From contig NZ_SOMN01000038.1 of NCBI RefSeq assembly GCF_004564235.1, forward strand, positions 1 to 51,704: 51,704 nucleotides of DNA, given 5' to 3'. A model generated the notes under the pieces. The model had not been told where the DNA came from and ran no database searches. It was given only the letters and a program-made list of their open reading frames with translations. This stretch comes from Cohnella luojiensis. Its GTDB lineage: Bacteria > Bacillota > Bacilli > Paenibacillales > Paenibacillaceae. The first letter of the stretch is position 1, and each line of letters starts with the position of its first letter. The position numbers were made by a program, and so were the translations under genes. This document shows, piece after piece, positions 44,553-51,704 of this stretch.

Positions 44553-45642
44553 TCCGTTTAAGTCCAATCTTAGCTCTAATAACATAAATGATAAAGAGGA
44601 ACGGGATGTAGACAAAGATAAAATAAAATCCCATCTCGATTAAGAATTTTTCAAATGCATCGATCTTTATACGTTCGTTGAACATCAGCGCGGCGATGAA
44701 AAGGATTGCCAGTAAGAAAGGCAAAGACAACCGGGGTTTAAGTTTAGCAACTCTTTTCATAATTCTCGTGCAGCACCAAATGGGAATGCAAATTGCAGGG
44801 ATGATAACCGTTAGCCACATGAAAATAAAAAGATATTCAAACCTTTCAATGAAGGATAATTCTATAATTTTCGTCATCCCCAAAGTCGGCCACAACGAAT
44901 GTTTCAGCAGTCCCTGACTAAAATACATAAGGGTTACGATAATCACTGACGTATGTTTGAATGTAGTGAAGAGCAAGGCGAAATGCGCCCACTTTACGTT
45001 TTTTTCGGGTAATTTTAAGAAGGGGAAGTAAATAAGCAAAGTTTCAATTCCGAAGAAAATAAAGCTAGAAGATTTAGATGCTTTAAGCAAATCAAGAAAA
45101 GAGTGATTGAATACAGGCAATAAATTATTGAGATTGCCTTGTCGAATCGGAAAGTAAAGGGCAAAGATTAATACCGTTGGGGCAAGAACCCCGAAAAAAC
45201 TATATCCGGTTAATATCCTGAACCCGCCGGATACCGCATAATAAATGATGCAGATTAAGACCCCTCCCACTACCCACGTCTTAAGAGTTGGAAATACCCA
45301 CACTTGAATGATTTCAATGTAATTTCGGAAGACAAATAAAGCTAATATGAAATAGTATCCGACTAATAGCAGTGAAACGGTATTGCCTATGAAGTTGCCG
45401 AATATCGTTCGATGTACGTCAATTACGTCTTTAGCGGGATAACCGAGCATCTTATAAATCATCCAAATAATAAAATGCAGGCTCAAACCCATTAGGATAA
45501 TCGATATCCAAGCATCTTGACCGGCATCCCTAAGGGCTAGACTTTGAAAATTCAACACGATGCCGGGAGTTTGGGAAACGCCGATTAAGAAAAATACAAA
45601 GGATCCGGATATCGTGTAATTTTCCTTAACCCGGTTCTGCAC
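44548..45642 (-). CDS. gerKB: Spore germination receptor B subunit (GerKB/GerAB type)
   Basis: A 364-residue integral membrane protein of the endospore germination permease family (amino-acid-permease-like, about ten helices). It starts GTG at 45642 with AGGAG upstream, sharing one base with the gerKC stop. Typical segments: SGSFVFFLIGVSQTPGIVLN at the front, and KDVIDVHRTIFGNFIGNTVS, the conserved loop after helix 2. The B subunit of germination receptors binds the germinant in the spore inner membrane. Last gene of the gerKA-gerKC-gerKB operon. Confidence 0.9.
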   Translation of the reverse strand: MQNRVKENYTISGSFVFFLIGVSQTPGIVLNFQSLALRDAGQDAWISIILMGLSLHFIIWMIYKMLGYPAKDVIDVHRTIFGNFIGNTVSLLLVGYYFILALFVFRNYIEIIQVWVFPTLKTWVVGGVLICIIYYAVSGGFRILTGYSFFGVLAPTVLIFALYFPIRQGNLNNLLPVFNHSFLDLLKASKSSSFIFFGIETLLIYFPFLKLPEKNVKWAHFALLFTTFKHTSVIIVTLMYFSQGLLKHSLWPTLGMTKIIELSFIERFEYLFIFMWLTVIIPAICIPIWCCTRIMKRVAKLKPRLSLPFLLAILFIAALMFNERIKIDAFEKFLIEMGFYFIFVYIPFLFIIYVIRAKIGLKRK

Positions 45643-46694
45643 TAATGCCCAACTCCTGAGTGTAAAATAATAACTTCCGCATTTACGTCAAAAACCATTT
45701 TCGGGTATATTTTTTCATCAAATTCGTTCTGGTTATAATGTCTATTCTGCTTTCTGAATTGCTCTCCAAAGCCGATAGTATCGACGTTATTCTTCTGAAG
45801 CTGGACTAGCATGGCTTCGATTTCGGATGCAAGTTTACCCTCGATTTTCTTCTTTATTCCAAATATAACCTCCTTCTGTAAGATGTTTATTTTTGTCGGA
45901 AATTCTCTCAGCTGGACGGTTAATTTAAGGGATATCGCTGCTTTTTCATTTTGCATAGCTATTTTTCTCTTTCCGGATAAAATGATAATGGAATACTTCT
46001 CTTTTTGACCGGTCGTGAATTCATATGTGCCTGTTAAGGCTTTCTCTTTCAGGAGTTTAATATATAATCCTTCTTTGTTGGTTAACCAAAGCTTTAATTT
46101 GTCTTCCTTAAAGACACCGATTCCGACCATATGCAATAAGCCCTTATCTTTCTTTATGGCAGGTAAATAAACATCTTGACCTTCTCCATAATACTGGTTT
46201 ACGAATGAATGATAATTTGTCTTAGGGGTATTCCCATTGTGCATGTTTTGTTCGATTAGTTCCGATAAGAAATAGGGAGGTTTTTTAAATGTTTCGGATA
46301 TAATCGAGCTTGCGGTTTGTTTTGATATTACAATGGTAGCATTGCCGCTTTTAAGGGATTCTTGATTGATGATGTCGGCAATTTCCGAGATGCCTTTTCT
46401 TGCATATTGTTCACTAAGAACCAATGTCCGCATTTGACCGATTTCGACAGGCTGCGATGACTCTGTAGTTATAATTGTGAAATTTTCGTTAATCGATTTC
46501 GACTCCGCGGTTAACAAGGATTTCTGAGAAGCACTTTTATAACTAGGATAAGAGGCGCTGATCTTAATGTTCTCTCCTTCGATGTCTAAGCCAATTGCTT
46601 GTATGATTCTTATCTGATCAATTATTCGTTCTTGCGCGCAACTGGATAACAGGCAGCAGAAGAATAGAACGGGGATATACAGAAATCTATTCAT
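45642..46694 (-). CDS. gerKC: Spore germination lipoprotein C subunit (GerKC type)
   Basis: A 350-residue Ger(x)C-family lipoprotein. Signal MNRFLYIPVLFFCCLLSSC with lipidated Cys19; then ERIIDQIRIIQAIGLDIEGE, the conserved start of the family, VEIGQMRTLVLSEQYARKGI, and a C-terminal domain ending VFDVNAEVIILHSG. ATG 46694 is preferred: it lies 10 bases after GGAGATG and overlaps the gerKA stop by 8 bases; an ATG six codons earlier is less likely. It sits on the outer face of the spore inner membrane and is needed for receptor assembly. Confidence 0.9.
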   Translation of the reverse strand: MNRFLYIPVLFFCCLLSSCAQERIIDQIRIIQAIGLDIEGENIKISASYPSYKSASQKSLLTAESKSINENFTIITTESSQPVEIGQMRTLVLSEQYARKGISEIADIINQESLKSGNATIVISKQTASSIISETFKKPPYFLSELIEQNMHNGNTPKTNYHSFVNQYYGEGQDVYLPAIKKDKGLLHMVGIGVFKEDKLKLWLTNKEGLYIKLLKEKALTGTYEFTTGQKEKYSIIILSGKRKIAMQNEKAAISLKLTVQLREFPTKINILQKEVIFGIKKKIEGKLASEIEAMLVQLQKNNVDTIGFGEQFRKQNRHYNQNEFDEKIYPKMVFDVNAEVIILHSGVGH

Positions 46695-48159
46695 TATTAT
46701 AGTCATCTCCAATATCTTTACCTTCTTGTAAGGAATACCTTTTGGTCAAGATCGGACGTAAATACTTATTTCGATTCGAAGTAAGGGTAAAGGAAGAGCG
46801 GATAAAGCTGTCGCTGTAATCCTTGTAACGAAAAGGAAACAGGGGAACAAGATATGGCGAACCCAATGATTTCAATCGCATTAAATGGCCTAAAATAAAC
46901 ATGATCCCAATCATTATTCCTAAGCCGCCCCAAAAGGATGCCAAGACAATCAATGGAAAACGCAAAAACCGTATCGTGTTGGACATTTTAAAGATAGGCG
47001 TAGTAAAGGAAGCCAATGCCGAAAGAGAAACGATGATGAGCAGAATATTACTGGTTAAAGCGGCTTGCACCGCTGCTTGCCCAAGTACGATACCTCCTAC
47101 GATTCCCAACGTTTGACCAACCTTCGTAGGCAATCTGGACCCTGCTTCGCGTAACAGCTCGATGGTTATTTCCAAGAACAAGACTTCGAGAAGAGGAAGG
47201 AAGGGAACATTGATTCTGGATTCGATTATCGGGCTTAATAGTTCTTTGGGAATGACGGTGTAATGAAAAGTAAGAATCGCAACATAAAAGGAGGTTGCCA
47301 GGATTGAAAAAGCGACCCCAAAATAACGAATAAGTCGAAAGAAAGAACCCAAAATCCATGGTAAATAATAATCTTCCGGCGATATTAAAAAGTCGAATAA
47401 GGTGGTAGGTCCTGATAGCACGTAAGGAGAACCGTTGCTTAATATGGCTACTTGCCCGCTTATCAAGCTGTATTTTATTCTGTCTACACGTTCAGTGGAT
47501 ATTAATAAAGGGAAGAGAGTATTCGAGTTGTCTGCTATGATTTGGTCGAGAAACGAACTGTCGAAAATCACCTCGAAATCCAAATCCAACAGTCTTTGCC
47601 TTACCGTATTAACATGCTGAGGATTTGTAATACCCTCTAAATAAGCGATAGCTACTCTTGTCTTTGAAACAGAACCAATGGTGTGTTCCTCAAATATAAG
47701 TTTTTCAGATACAAGCCCTTTTCTAAGTAAATTCATATTGGTATCAATATTTTCTACAAATCCGACCTTCGGGCCAATTACGCTGTATTCATTTTCAGTA
47801 TCATTATTAGTACGGAGACCTAGTTGTAAATCCGCAATGTTCACTACTAGACCTTCATTGAGATGGGGATCTATTTGAAGAAAGATTGAACCTTTGGTTA
47901 AGCTAAGTGAAATTTGTTTCAGGTCCGATGAGGCCTTGATTTCCTCAATGGGAATTAAAGCCTTTAAATCATCCAAATTTTCAATTTCACAATTCGTGGT
48001 TTGAATAAAAGAGAGTAAATCATGATGGAATTGTTCATGGTTTATAAGCGAAGCATAGTAAGAGAAATGAAGAAGCTTGCCTTGTACCGTAATGGTTGTT
48101 TGTACAAAATCGCTTGATTTTGATATCTCTCTTAGAGCCTTATGTATATTGGGGAGCAT
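46687..48159 (-). CDS. gerKA: Spore germination receptor A subunit (GerKA/GerAA type)
   Basis: A 490-residue GerA-family protein. Soluble N-terminal part (about 1-240) with SKTRVAIAYLEGITNPQHVN and the conserved ERVDRIKYSLISGQVAILSN-like segment, then GSPYVLSGPTTLFDFL and five or so membrane helices (IRYFGVAFSILATSFYVAIL, LPTKVGQTLGIVGGIVLGQA), and a cytoplasmic tail LVPLFPFRYKDYSDSF. ATG at 48157-48159 with AGGTGG upstream; a GTG at 48174 is an alternative. First gene of the operon; an inverted repeat terminator lies upstream (48263), so the promoter must be within about 100 bases. It indicates an endospore former. Confidence 0.93.
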   Translation of the reverse strand: MLPNIHKALREISKSSDFVQTTITVQGKLLHFSYYASLINHEQFHHDLLSFIQTTNCEIENLDDLKALIPIEEIKASSDLKQISLSLTKGSIFLQIDPHLNEGLVVNIADLQLGLRTNNDTENEYSVIGPKVGFVENIDTNMNLLRKGLVSEKLIFEEHTIGSVSKTRVAIAYLEGITNPQHVNTVRQRLLDLDFEVIFDSSFLDQIIADNSNTLFPLLISTERVDRIKYSLISGQVAILSNGSPYVLSGPTTLFDFLISPEDYYLPWILGSFFRLIRYFGVAFSILATSFYVAILTFHYTVIPKELLSPIIESRINVPFLPLLEVLFLEITIELLREAGSRLPTKVGQTLGIVGGIVLGQAAVQAALTSNILLIIVSLSALASFTTPIFKMSNTIRFLRFPLIVLASFWGGLGIMIGIMFILGHLMRLKSLGSPYLVPLFPFRYKDYSDSFIRSSFTLTSNRNKYLRPILTKRYSLQEGKDIGDDYNNE

Positions 48160-48262
48160 ATGACGACGTACCACCTGTCTAAGAAAAATAACTCGCCTTA
48201 TTATGGTGTTTTGAAGTTGAAATTATACCTTTTTCTGACAAGCGGTCGAAGTCACTCATAGC

Positions 48263-48304
48263 AAAAGAGCAATCGGGCAGGGGATCTGCCGATTGCTCTT
48301 TTTG
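48263..48304. terminator. Bidirectional terminator
   Basis: AAAAGAGCAATCGG (48263-48276) pairs with CCGATTGCTCTTTT (48289-48302), with an inner CAG/CTG pair. A-run on one side, T-run on the other. On the minus strand it lies upstream of gerKA and downstream of the peroxidase gene, which it terminates. Confidence 0.85.
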
Positions 48305-48332
48305 TTCCCTGCTTTAAATCAAATCGCGAACT

Positions 48333-48809
48333 TTACAGCAATGTAGCGAGATCCTTTTCCAGATCGGAAGGCTTTTCGGCCGATCCGAATCTTTTAAGCA
48401 CTTTCCCGTTGCGATCGACGAGAAACTTGGTGAAATTCCACTTGATCGATTTGGAACCGAGAACTCCGGGAGCTTCGTTTTTCAAATATTGATAAAGCGG
48501 ATGGGCATTGTCTCCATTGACCTCGATTTTCTCGAAAAGAGGGAAAGTGACTCCGAAATTGATTTCGCAAAAGCTTTGGATTTCTTCGTTCGTCCCTTTT
48601 TCCCCTTTGCCGAATTGGTTAGTAGGGAAGCCTAGGATTTCGAGCCCGCTGTCCTTGTATTTCGAATAAAGACCTTGAAGCTCCTTGTACTGCGAAGTGA
48701 ACATGCATTTGCTCGCTGTGTTGACGATAAGCAACACTTTGCCTTTGTACTCGTTTAACGATTTCGTTGCGCCTTTGACCGTTCTTACTTGGTGGTCGTA
48801 AACCGACAT
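48333..48809 (-). CDS. Glutathione peroxidase family (thiol peroxidase, BsaA type)
   Basis: A 158-residue member of the glutathione peroxidase family (the bacillar BsaA/Gpx type). Peroxidatic Cys35 in VNTASKCMFTSQY, the Gln in LGFPTNQFG and the Trp-Asn of IKWNFTKFLVDRNG complete the catalytic set. A second Cys in IQSFCEINFGVTFP suits a thioredoxin-reduced atypical 2-Cys mechanism. In Bacillales, which lack glutathione, such enzymes reduce organic or hydrogen peroxides with thioredoxin. ATG with AGAGGGAG upstream. Divergent from ohrR, suggesting shared peroxide control. Confidence 0.93.
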   Translation of the reverse strand: MSVYDHQVRTVKGATKSLNEYKGKVLLIVNTASKCMFTSQYKELQGLYSKYKDSGLEILGFPTNQFGKGEKGTNEEIQSFCEINFGVTFPLFEKIEVNGDNAHPLYQYLKNEAPGVLGSKSIKWNFTKFLVDRNGKVLKRFGSAEKPSDLEKDLATLL

Positions 48810-48844
48810 CCCGATTACTCCCTCTCTATGAATGTATTTTGCTA

Positions 48845-48970
48845 AATTGTATTGCTCACAATCTTACTTTCATGAGTATATCCCCATTCAATATTGCTGT
48901 CAATTATATTTTGTACAATATGAATTGAGAAAATATGTAATCTTAGGAGCCTCCTAAATAAATTGTGCAA
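48845..48970. promoter_or_regulatory. Candidate OhrR operators in the gpx-ohrR intergenic region
   Basis: TTGTACAA (48911-48918, flanked by ATT and TAT) and TTGTGCAA (48963-48970, flanked by AAA and AAT) are similar AT-flanked dyads 52 bases (about five turns) apart. A looser ATTGTA...ACAAT repeat is at 48845-48862 near the peroxidase start. They resemble the TTGTA-type half-sites bound by OhrR/MarR proteins. Binding is inferred from position and symmetry. Confidence 0.45.
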
Positions 48971-48991
48971 AATTAAATAAGGAATTATAAT
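48963..48991 (+). promoter_or_regulatory. Promoter of ohrR
   Basis: TTGTGC (48963-48968) and a perfect TATAAT (48986-48991) with a 17-base spacer, about 40 bases ahead of the ohrR start. The second candidate operator overlaps the -35 box, a standard arrangement for autorepression. Confidence 0.75.
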
Positions 48992-49033
48992 GTTGTTTAC
49001 TACTACATTGCATGGTACAAGGAGGTGCTTGAG

Positions 49034-49486
49034 ATGTCAGCGAAGCAAGAGATGTTTGAGCTTGAAAATATGCTGTGCTTTTCGATCTATGCGGCTTCCC
49101 GCGAAATCACCCGCTTATATCGACCCGTTCTCGACAAGTTCGGACTAACCTATCCTCAGTATCTGGTCATGGTCGTTCTGTGGGAATTCGGCGACAGTAC
49201 GGTGTCGGAGCTCGGCGACAAATTGCTGCTCGATTCCGGAACCTTAACGCCATTATTGAAGAGACTGCAGGAAGCGGAGTTGATTTACCGAAGGCGATCG
49301 ACCGGAGATGAACGGAAAGTAGAAGTCGGACTGACGGAGAAGGGCATATCTCTAAAGGAACAAATGATGAACGTTTCGAAAGATATTTTTACGGAGCTGT
49401 GTAAAACGGAGTCCAATTATTTGCAAACGTTGCAGTCGGTCAAAGCCCTCCTGAAAGACGCCCATGAACTGGCGAGGCGCGAGTAA
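49034..49486 (+). CDS. ohrR: OhrR-type MarR-family peroxide-sensing repressor
   Basis: A 150-residue MarR-family protein closely following the B. subtilis OhrR pattern: MFELENMLCFSIYAASREIT with the redox-sensing Cys15 at the same position, TYPQYLVMVVLWEFGDSTVS, and the winged-helix recognition segment LLLDSGTLTPLLKRLQEAEL. The Cys is oxidised by organic peroxides, releasing DNA. ATG 49034 with GGAGGTG seven bases upstream. No ohr gene is adjacent; instead the gpx-type peroxidase is divergent and msrAB follows by 31 bases, so these are the likely regulon members. Confidence 0.92.
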   Translation: MSAKQEMFELENMLCFSIYAASREITRLYRPVLDKFGLTYPQYLVMVVLWEFGDSTVSELGDKLLLDSGTLTPLLKRLQEAELIYRRRSTGDERKVEVGLTEKGISLKEQMMNVSKDIFTELCKTESNYLQTLQSVKALLKDAHELARRE

Positions 49487-49517
49487 CCAAATAGTAAATT
49501 AGGAGGTGCGGATAAGG

Positions 49518-50492
49518 TTGAAAGACGCGGATCAGAGTAAGCAGCTCGCTACATTTGCGGGAGGTTGTTTCTGGTGCATGGTAAAGCCGTTCGACGAGCT
49601 TCCGGGAATCGTATCGGTCGTTTCAGGATATACGGGCGGACGCACGGAAAATCCGACGTACGAGGACGTAGGCACCGAAACGACGGGGCATGCCGAAGCT
49701 GTCCAAATTACGTTTCAGCCGGAATTGTTCCCTTACGAGCGCTTGCTTGAACTCTTCTGGCAGCAGATAGATCCCACCGATCCAGGGGGACAATTCCATG
49801 ACCGTGGCCATTCGTACCGTACTGCGATTTTCGTTCATAACGAGGAACAGCGTTTGAAAGCGGAAGCTTCCAAACGCGCGCTGCAGGATAGCGGACGCTT
49901 CAAACGTCCGATCGTGACGGAAATCGTGCCCGCGGGGCTGTTTTACCCAGCGGAGGATTACCATCAGAATTACTACAAAACTCATCGGAGAGAGTACAAC
50001 CTCTATCGGGAAGGCTCCGGCCGCGATGATTATGCCCGACGTAATTGGAATAATAGGAAGGACAAAGAACAATTGCGCCGGCGATTAACGGAACTGCAAT
50101 ATAGGGTTACCCAGAATAACGAAACCGAGCCCGCATTTCAGAACGAATATTGGAATAACGATCGCGAAGGACTTTACGTTGACGTCGTCAACGGAGACCC
50201 GCTCTTCAGTTCCGAAGATAAGTTCGATTCCGGCACCGGATGGCCAAGCTTCTCGAAGCCGCTTGACGAGGGCTTGATTCGTAAGGAAGCGGATTTGAGC
50301 GATGGACAGGTGCGAACGGCCTTGCGAGCGAGACTATCGAAATCTCATCTGGGACACTTATTTCACGACGGTCCGGAACCCTCCCTGCTGCATTTCCGCA
50401 TAAACTCGGCTTCCATTCGCTTCATCCCGATGGAGGATCTGGAAAGGGAAGGGTACGGTCGATATTCGATGCTTTTTTCAAGGCGCAATTAA
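49518..50492 (+). CDS. msrAB: Peptide methionine sulfoxide reductase MsrA-MsrB fusion, MsrB Cys lost
   Basis: A 324-residue fusion starting at TTG 49518 (AGGAGGTG upstream). Residues about 8-165 are MsrA with the catalytic motif GGCFWC (Cys17) and [23 protein letters not shown]. Residues about 190-320 are MsrB ([49 protein letters not shown]). MsrA reduces the S- and MsrB the R-sulfoxide of methionine in proteins. In MsrB the catalytic Cys normally lies in a Y-C-I-N-S motif; here position 294 reads H-F-R-I-N-S, an Arg. The usual zinc Cys pairs are also absent, as in the B. subtilis enzyme. The S-form activity should remain; the R-form is likely lost. Transcribed with ohrR. Confidence 0.93.
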   Translation: MKDADQSKQLATFAGGCFWCMVKPFDELPGIVSVVSGYTGGRTENPTYEDVGTETTGHAEAVQITFQPELFPYERLLELFWQQIDPTDPGGQFHDRGHSYRTAIFVHNEEQRLKAEASKRALQDSGRFKRPIVTEIVPAGLFYPAEDYHQNYYKTHRREYNLYREGSGRDDYARRNWNNRKDKEQLRRRLTELQYRVTQNNETEPAFQNEYWNNDREGLYVDVVNGDPLFSSEDKFDSGTGWPSFSKPLDEGLIRKEADLSDGQVRTALRARLSKSHLGHLFHDGPEPSLLHFRINSASIRFIPMEDLEREGYGRYSMLFSRRN

Positions 50493-50494
50493 GA

Positions 50495-50548
50495 GACCCG
50501 TAAGATGGACACTTATTAAAGTGACTCTCTTGCGGGTCATTTTTTTTG
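50495..50548 (+). terminator. Rho-independent terminator of msrAB
   Basis: GACCCGTAAGA (50495-50505) pairs with TCTTGCGGGTC (50528-50538) and is followed by T8. Confidence 0.85.
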
Positions 50549-50934
50549 TTTCATGTTATATAACATGACATTTAATTTAGCGTATCTCAAAAATAATACA
50601 TTGACAAACCTATTTTTACTCATGTAATAATAATATTAACGAAATATATTAATACTATGTTAAGTGTTTGATATATTTAGTTACATAATGTGACATCAAT
50701 CGACAAGTCAGATCCGGGTATTACTATCAGGTACAAGGGACAGCGCGAATAGAGTCGGATTTACATGATAATTCCGTTTCTAACGCGAAGTCCATTTTTT
50801 ATTGATTACAAACCTGGAGATGTCGAGGTGATAAGTTTCTAAACCGGTTAAGCGGGCATTGGCAGTGCAGCGTCAAAGTCGCCGACAAAGCTGAAGCGAC
50901 TACTAGAAGTATATTCATACTTAGGAGGATTTAT
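50549..50934 (+). promoter_or_regulatory. Promoter and long leader of the branched-chain amino acid binding-protein gene
   Basis: A gene-free 386-base stretch. It opens with a perfect 16-base palindrome CATGTTATATAACATG (50552-50567). A promoter-like TTGACA (50601-50606) with TAATAA (50625-50630, 18-base spacer) is 310 bases ahead of the ATG. The leader from about 50640 holds GTCGC/GCGAC-type hairpins (around 50877-50901); no known riboswitch consensus (T-box, S-box, c-di-GMP) was recognised. Confidence 0.5.
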
Positions 50935-51704
50935 ATGAAGATGAAAAAAACATTATCGGCACTTATGATTTCCGTACTTATGATCGGTATATTAGCGGCA
51001 TGTGGAACGAATGATTCCGATGGATCGGGCGGCGATCTGACCGTCATCAAAATCGCATCGCAATCCCCTCTGTCAGGAGGAAGCTCGGTTCAAGGGGAAG
51101 CGATCAAGCTCGGAGGGCAAATGGCGCTCGACGAACGGAAAGAAGAATTTAAGAAGCTTGGCTTCGACCTGCAGTTCGTTCCATACGACGACCAAGGCGA
51201 CCAGAAAAAAGGGGTTGCAAACGCCGAAATGATCGGCGCCGATAAGGCGATTCTAGCCGTGCTCGGACATATGAACTCCGGAGTTTCCATTCCTTCCTCC
51301 GTTGTTTATGAGAAATACAAAATCCCGATGGTTTCCCCGGCTAATACGGCTACGGAGGTCACCGACCGTAAGTTGAAAGTCGTGAACCGGGTCGTTGCTC
51401 GCGACGACTTCCAAGGACCGGCCGGCGCTGAATATGCGGTGAAAACGGTCGGCGCGAAAAATATTTTCGTTATTCAAGACAAGACTTCATACGGTCAAGG
51501 ATTGGCGGAAGCGTTTAAGACCGCGGCCGAGGGACTGGGCGCAACGATTGCCGGTTATGAAGGCATTACCGTCGGCGAAAAAGACTTCAACGGCGTATTG
51601 AACCAAGTGTTGAGCAAAAAGCCGGACTTTATCTTCTTCGGCGGCTTGTACAACGAAGGAGGCCTGATCGTTAAACAAGCGCGCGAGAAAGGCATCACCG
51701 TTCC
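50935..51704 (+). CDS. Branched-chain amino-acid-type ABC substrate-binding lipoprotein (partial)
   Basis: The first 256 residues of a LivK/Peripla_BP_6-type binding protein; the gene runs off the window. Lipoprotein signal with lipobox L-A-A-C (Cys23), then VIKIASQSPLSGGSSVQGEA (typical of the family), VLGHMNSGVSIPSSVVYEKY, and KTVGAKNIFVIQDKTSYGQG in the second lobe. ATG 50935 follows TTAGGAGGA. Homologues carry leucine, isoleucine, valine or related amides to LivHMGF-type transporters, whose genes would lie beyond the window. Confidence 0.9.
   Translation, partial: MKMKKTLSALMISVLMIGILAACGTNDSDGSGGDLTVIKIASQSPLSGGSSVQGEAIKLGGQMALDERKEEFKKLGFDLQFVPYDDQGDQKKGVANAEMIGADKAILAVLGHMNSGVSIPSSVVYEKYKIPMVSPANTATEVTDRKLKVVNRVVARDDFQGPAGAEYAVKTVGAKNIFVIQDKTSYGQGLAEAFKTAAEGLGATIAGYEGITVGEKDFNGVLNQVLSKKPDFIFFGGLYNEGGLIVKQAREKGITV

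Noticed and set aside
50640..50934. T-box or other amino-acid riboswitch in the LivK-type leader
   Set aside because: The T-box consensus and specifier-loop features were not found; a GGTACAAGGGACAGCGCG stretch only superficially resembles it.
1..51704. CRISPR arrays, tRNA or rRNA genes, complete prophage or integrative element
   Set aside because: No regularly spaced repeats, cloverleaf-like sequences, rRNA signatures, integrase or phage structural genes were recognised on either strand.

Overview
The window looks like part of the chromosome of a spore-forming, low-to-mid-GC Firmicute of the Paenibacillaceae (Paenibacillus/Cohnella type). The reasons are a complete gerK-type germination operon, an intracellular subtilisin, an OhrR regulator and a UvrX-type polymerase behind LexA boxes, strong AGGAGG ribosome sites with many TTG and GTG starts, and a very large sugar-uptake operon in the style of this family. 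No rRNA, tRNA or CRISPR was seen. Genus and protein families were recognised by eye, not by a database search.

Layout. 1-3.8 kb: an MFS exporter (minus strand) divergent from a LacI-family regulator, with a broken AbrB-like antitoxin between them. Remnants of an IS3 and an IS110 element follow, around the stump of a secreted carbohydrate-active protein. 3.9-21.4 kb: a glycan locus. A lipoprotein sugar-binding protein has its own promoter. Then comes an operon of eleven tightly spaced genes: a giant binding protein with a duplicated N-terminal beta-rich module, two permeases, an NHL/TPR protein, a Yip1-type membrane protein, a DUF5696 protein, two more permeases, and three glycosidases without export signals (GH26, GH113, GH9). 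The likely job is import of mannan- or glucomannan-type oligosaccharides and their hydrolysis in the cytoplasm; no transport ATPase is encoded here. The GH9 gene runs in frame into a GNAT acetyltransferase domain, probably through a deletion.

21.7-30.4 kb: a patchwork. A Rieske protein with a large unrecognised C-terminal domain is followed by an AT-richer stretch of small one-gene units (GNATs, an aminoglycoside nucleotidyltransferase, an AAC(3)-type acetyltransferase, a 2H phosphoesterase, DUF2332, rhodanese) mixed with truncated and frameshifted genes. 30.5-36.5 kb: two very small hydrophilic proteins (minus strand), a membrane protein, a threonine synthase, an SOS-controlled translesion-polymerase operon with two LexA boxes, and an intracellular serine protease.

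36.9-44.5 kb: a complete oligopeptide/dipeptide ABC transporter (binding protein, two permeases, two ATPases) followed by an M3 oligoendopeptidase, a coherent peptide uptake and hydrolysis unit. 44.5-48.2 kb: the gerKA-gerKC-gerKB germination receptor operon (minus strand). 48.3-50.5 kb: an oxidative-stress cluster of glutathione peroxidase (minus) divergent from ohrR and msrAB. The MsrB half has lost its usual catalytic cysteine. The window ends inside a branched-chain amino-acid-type binding lipoprotein with a long, unexplained leader.
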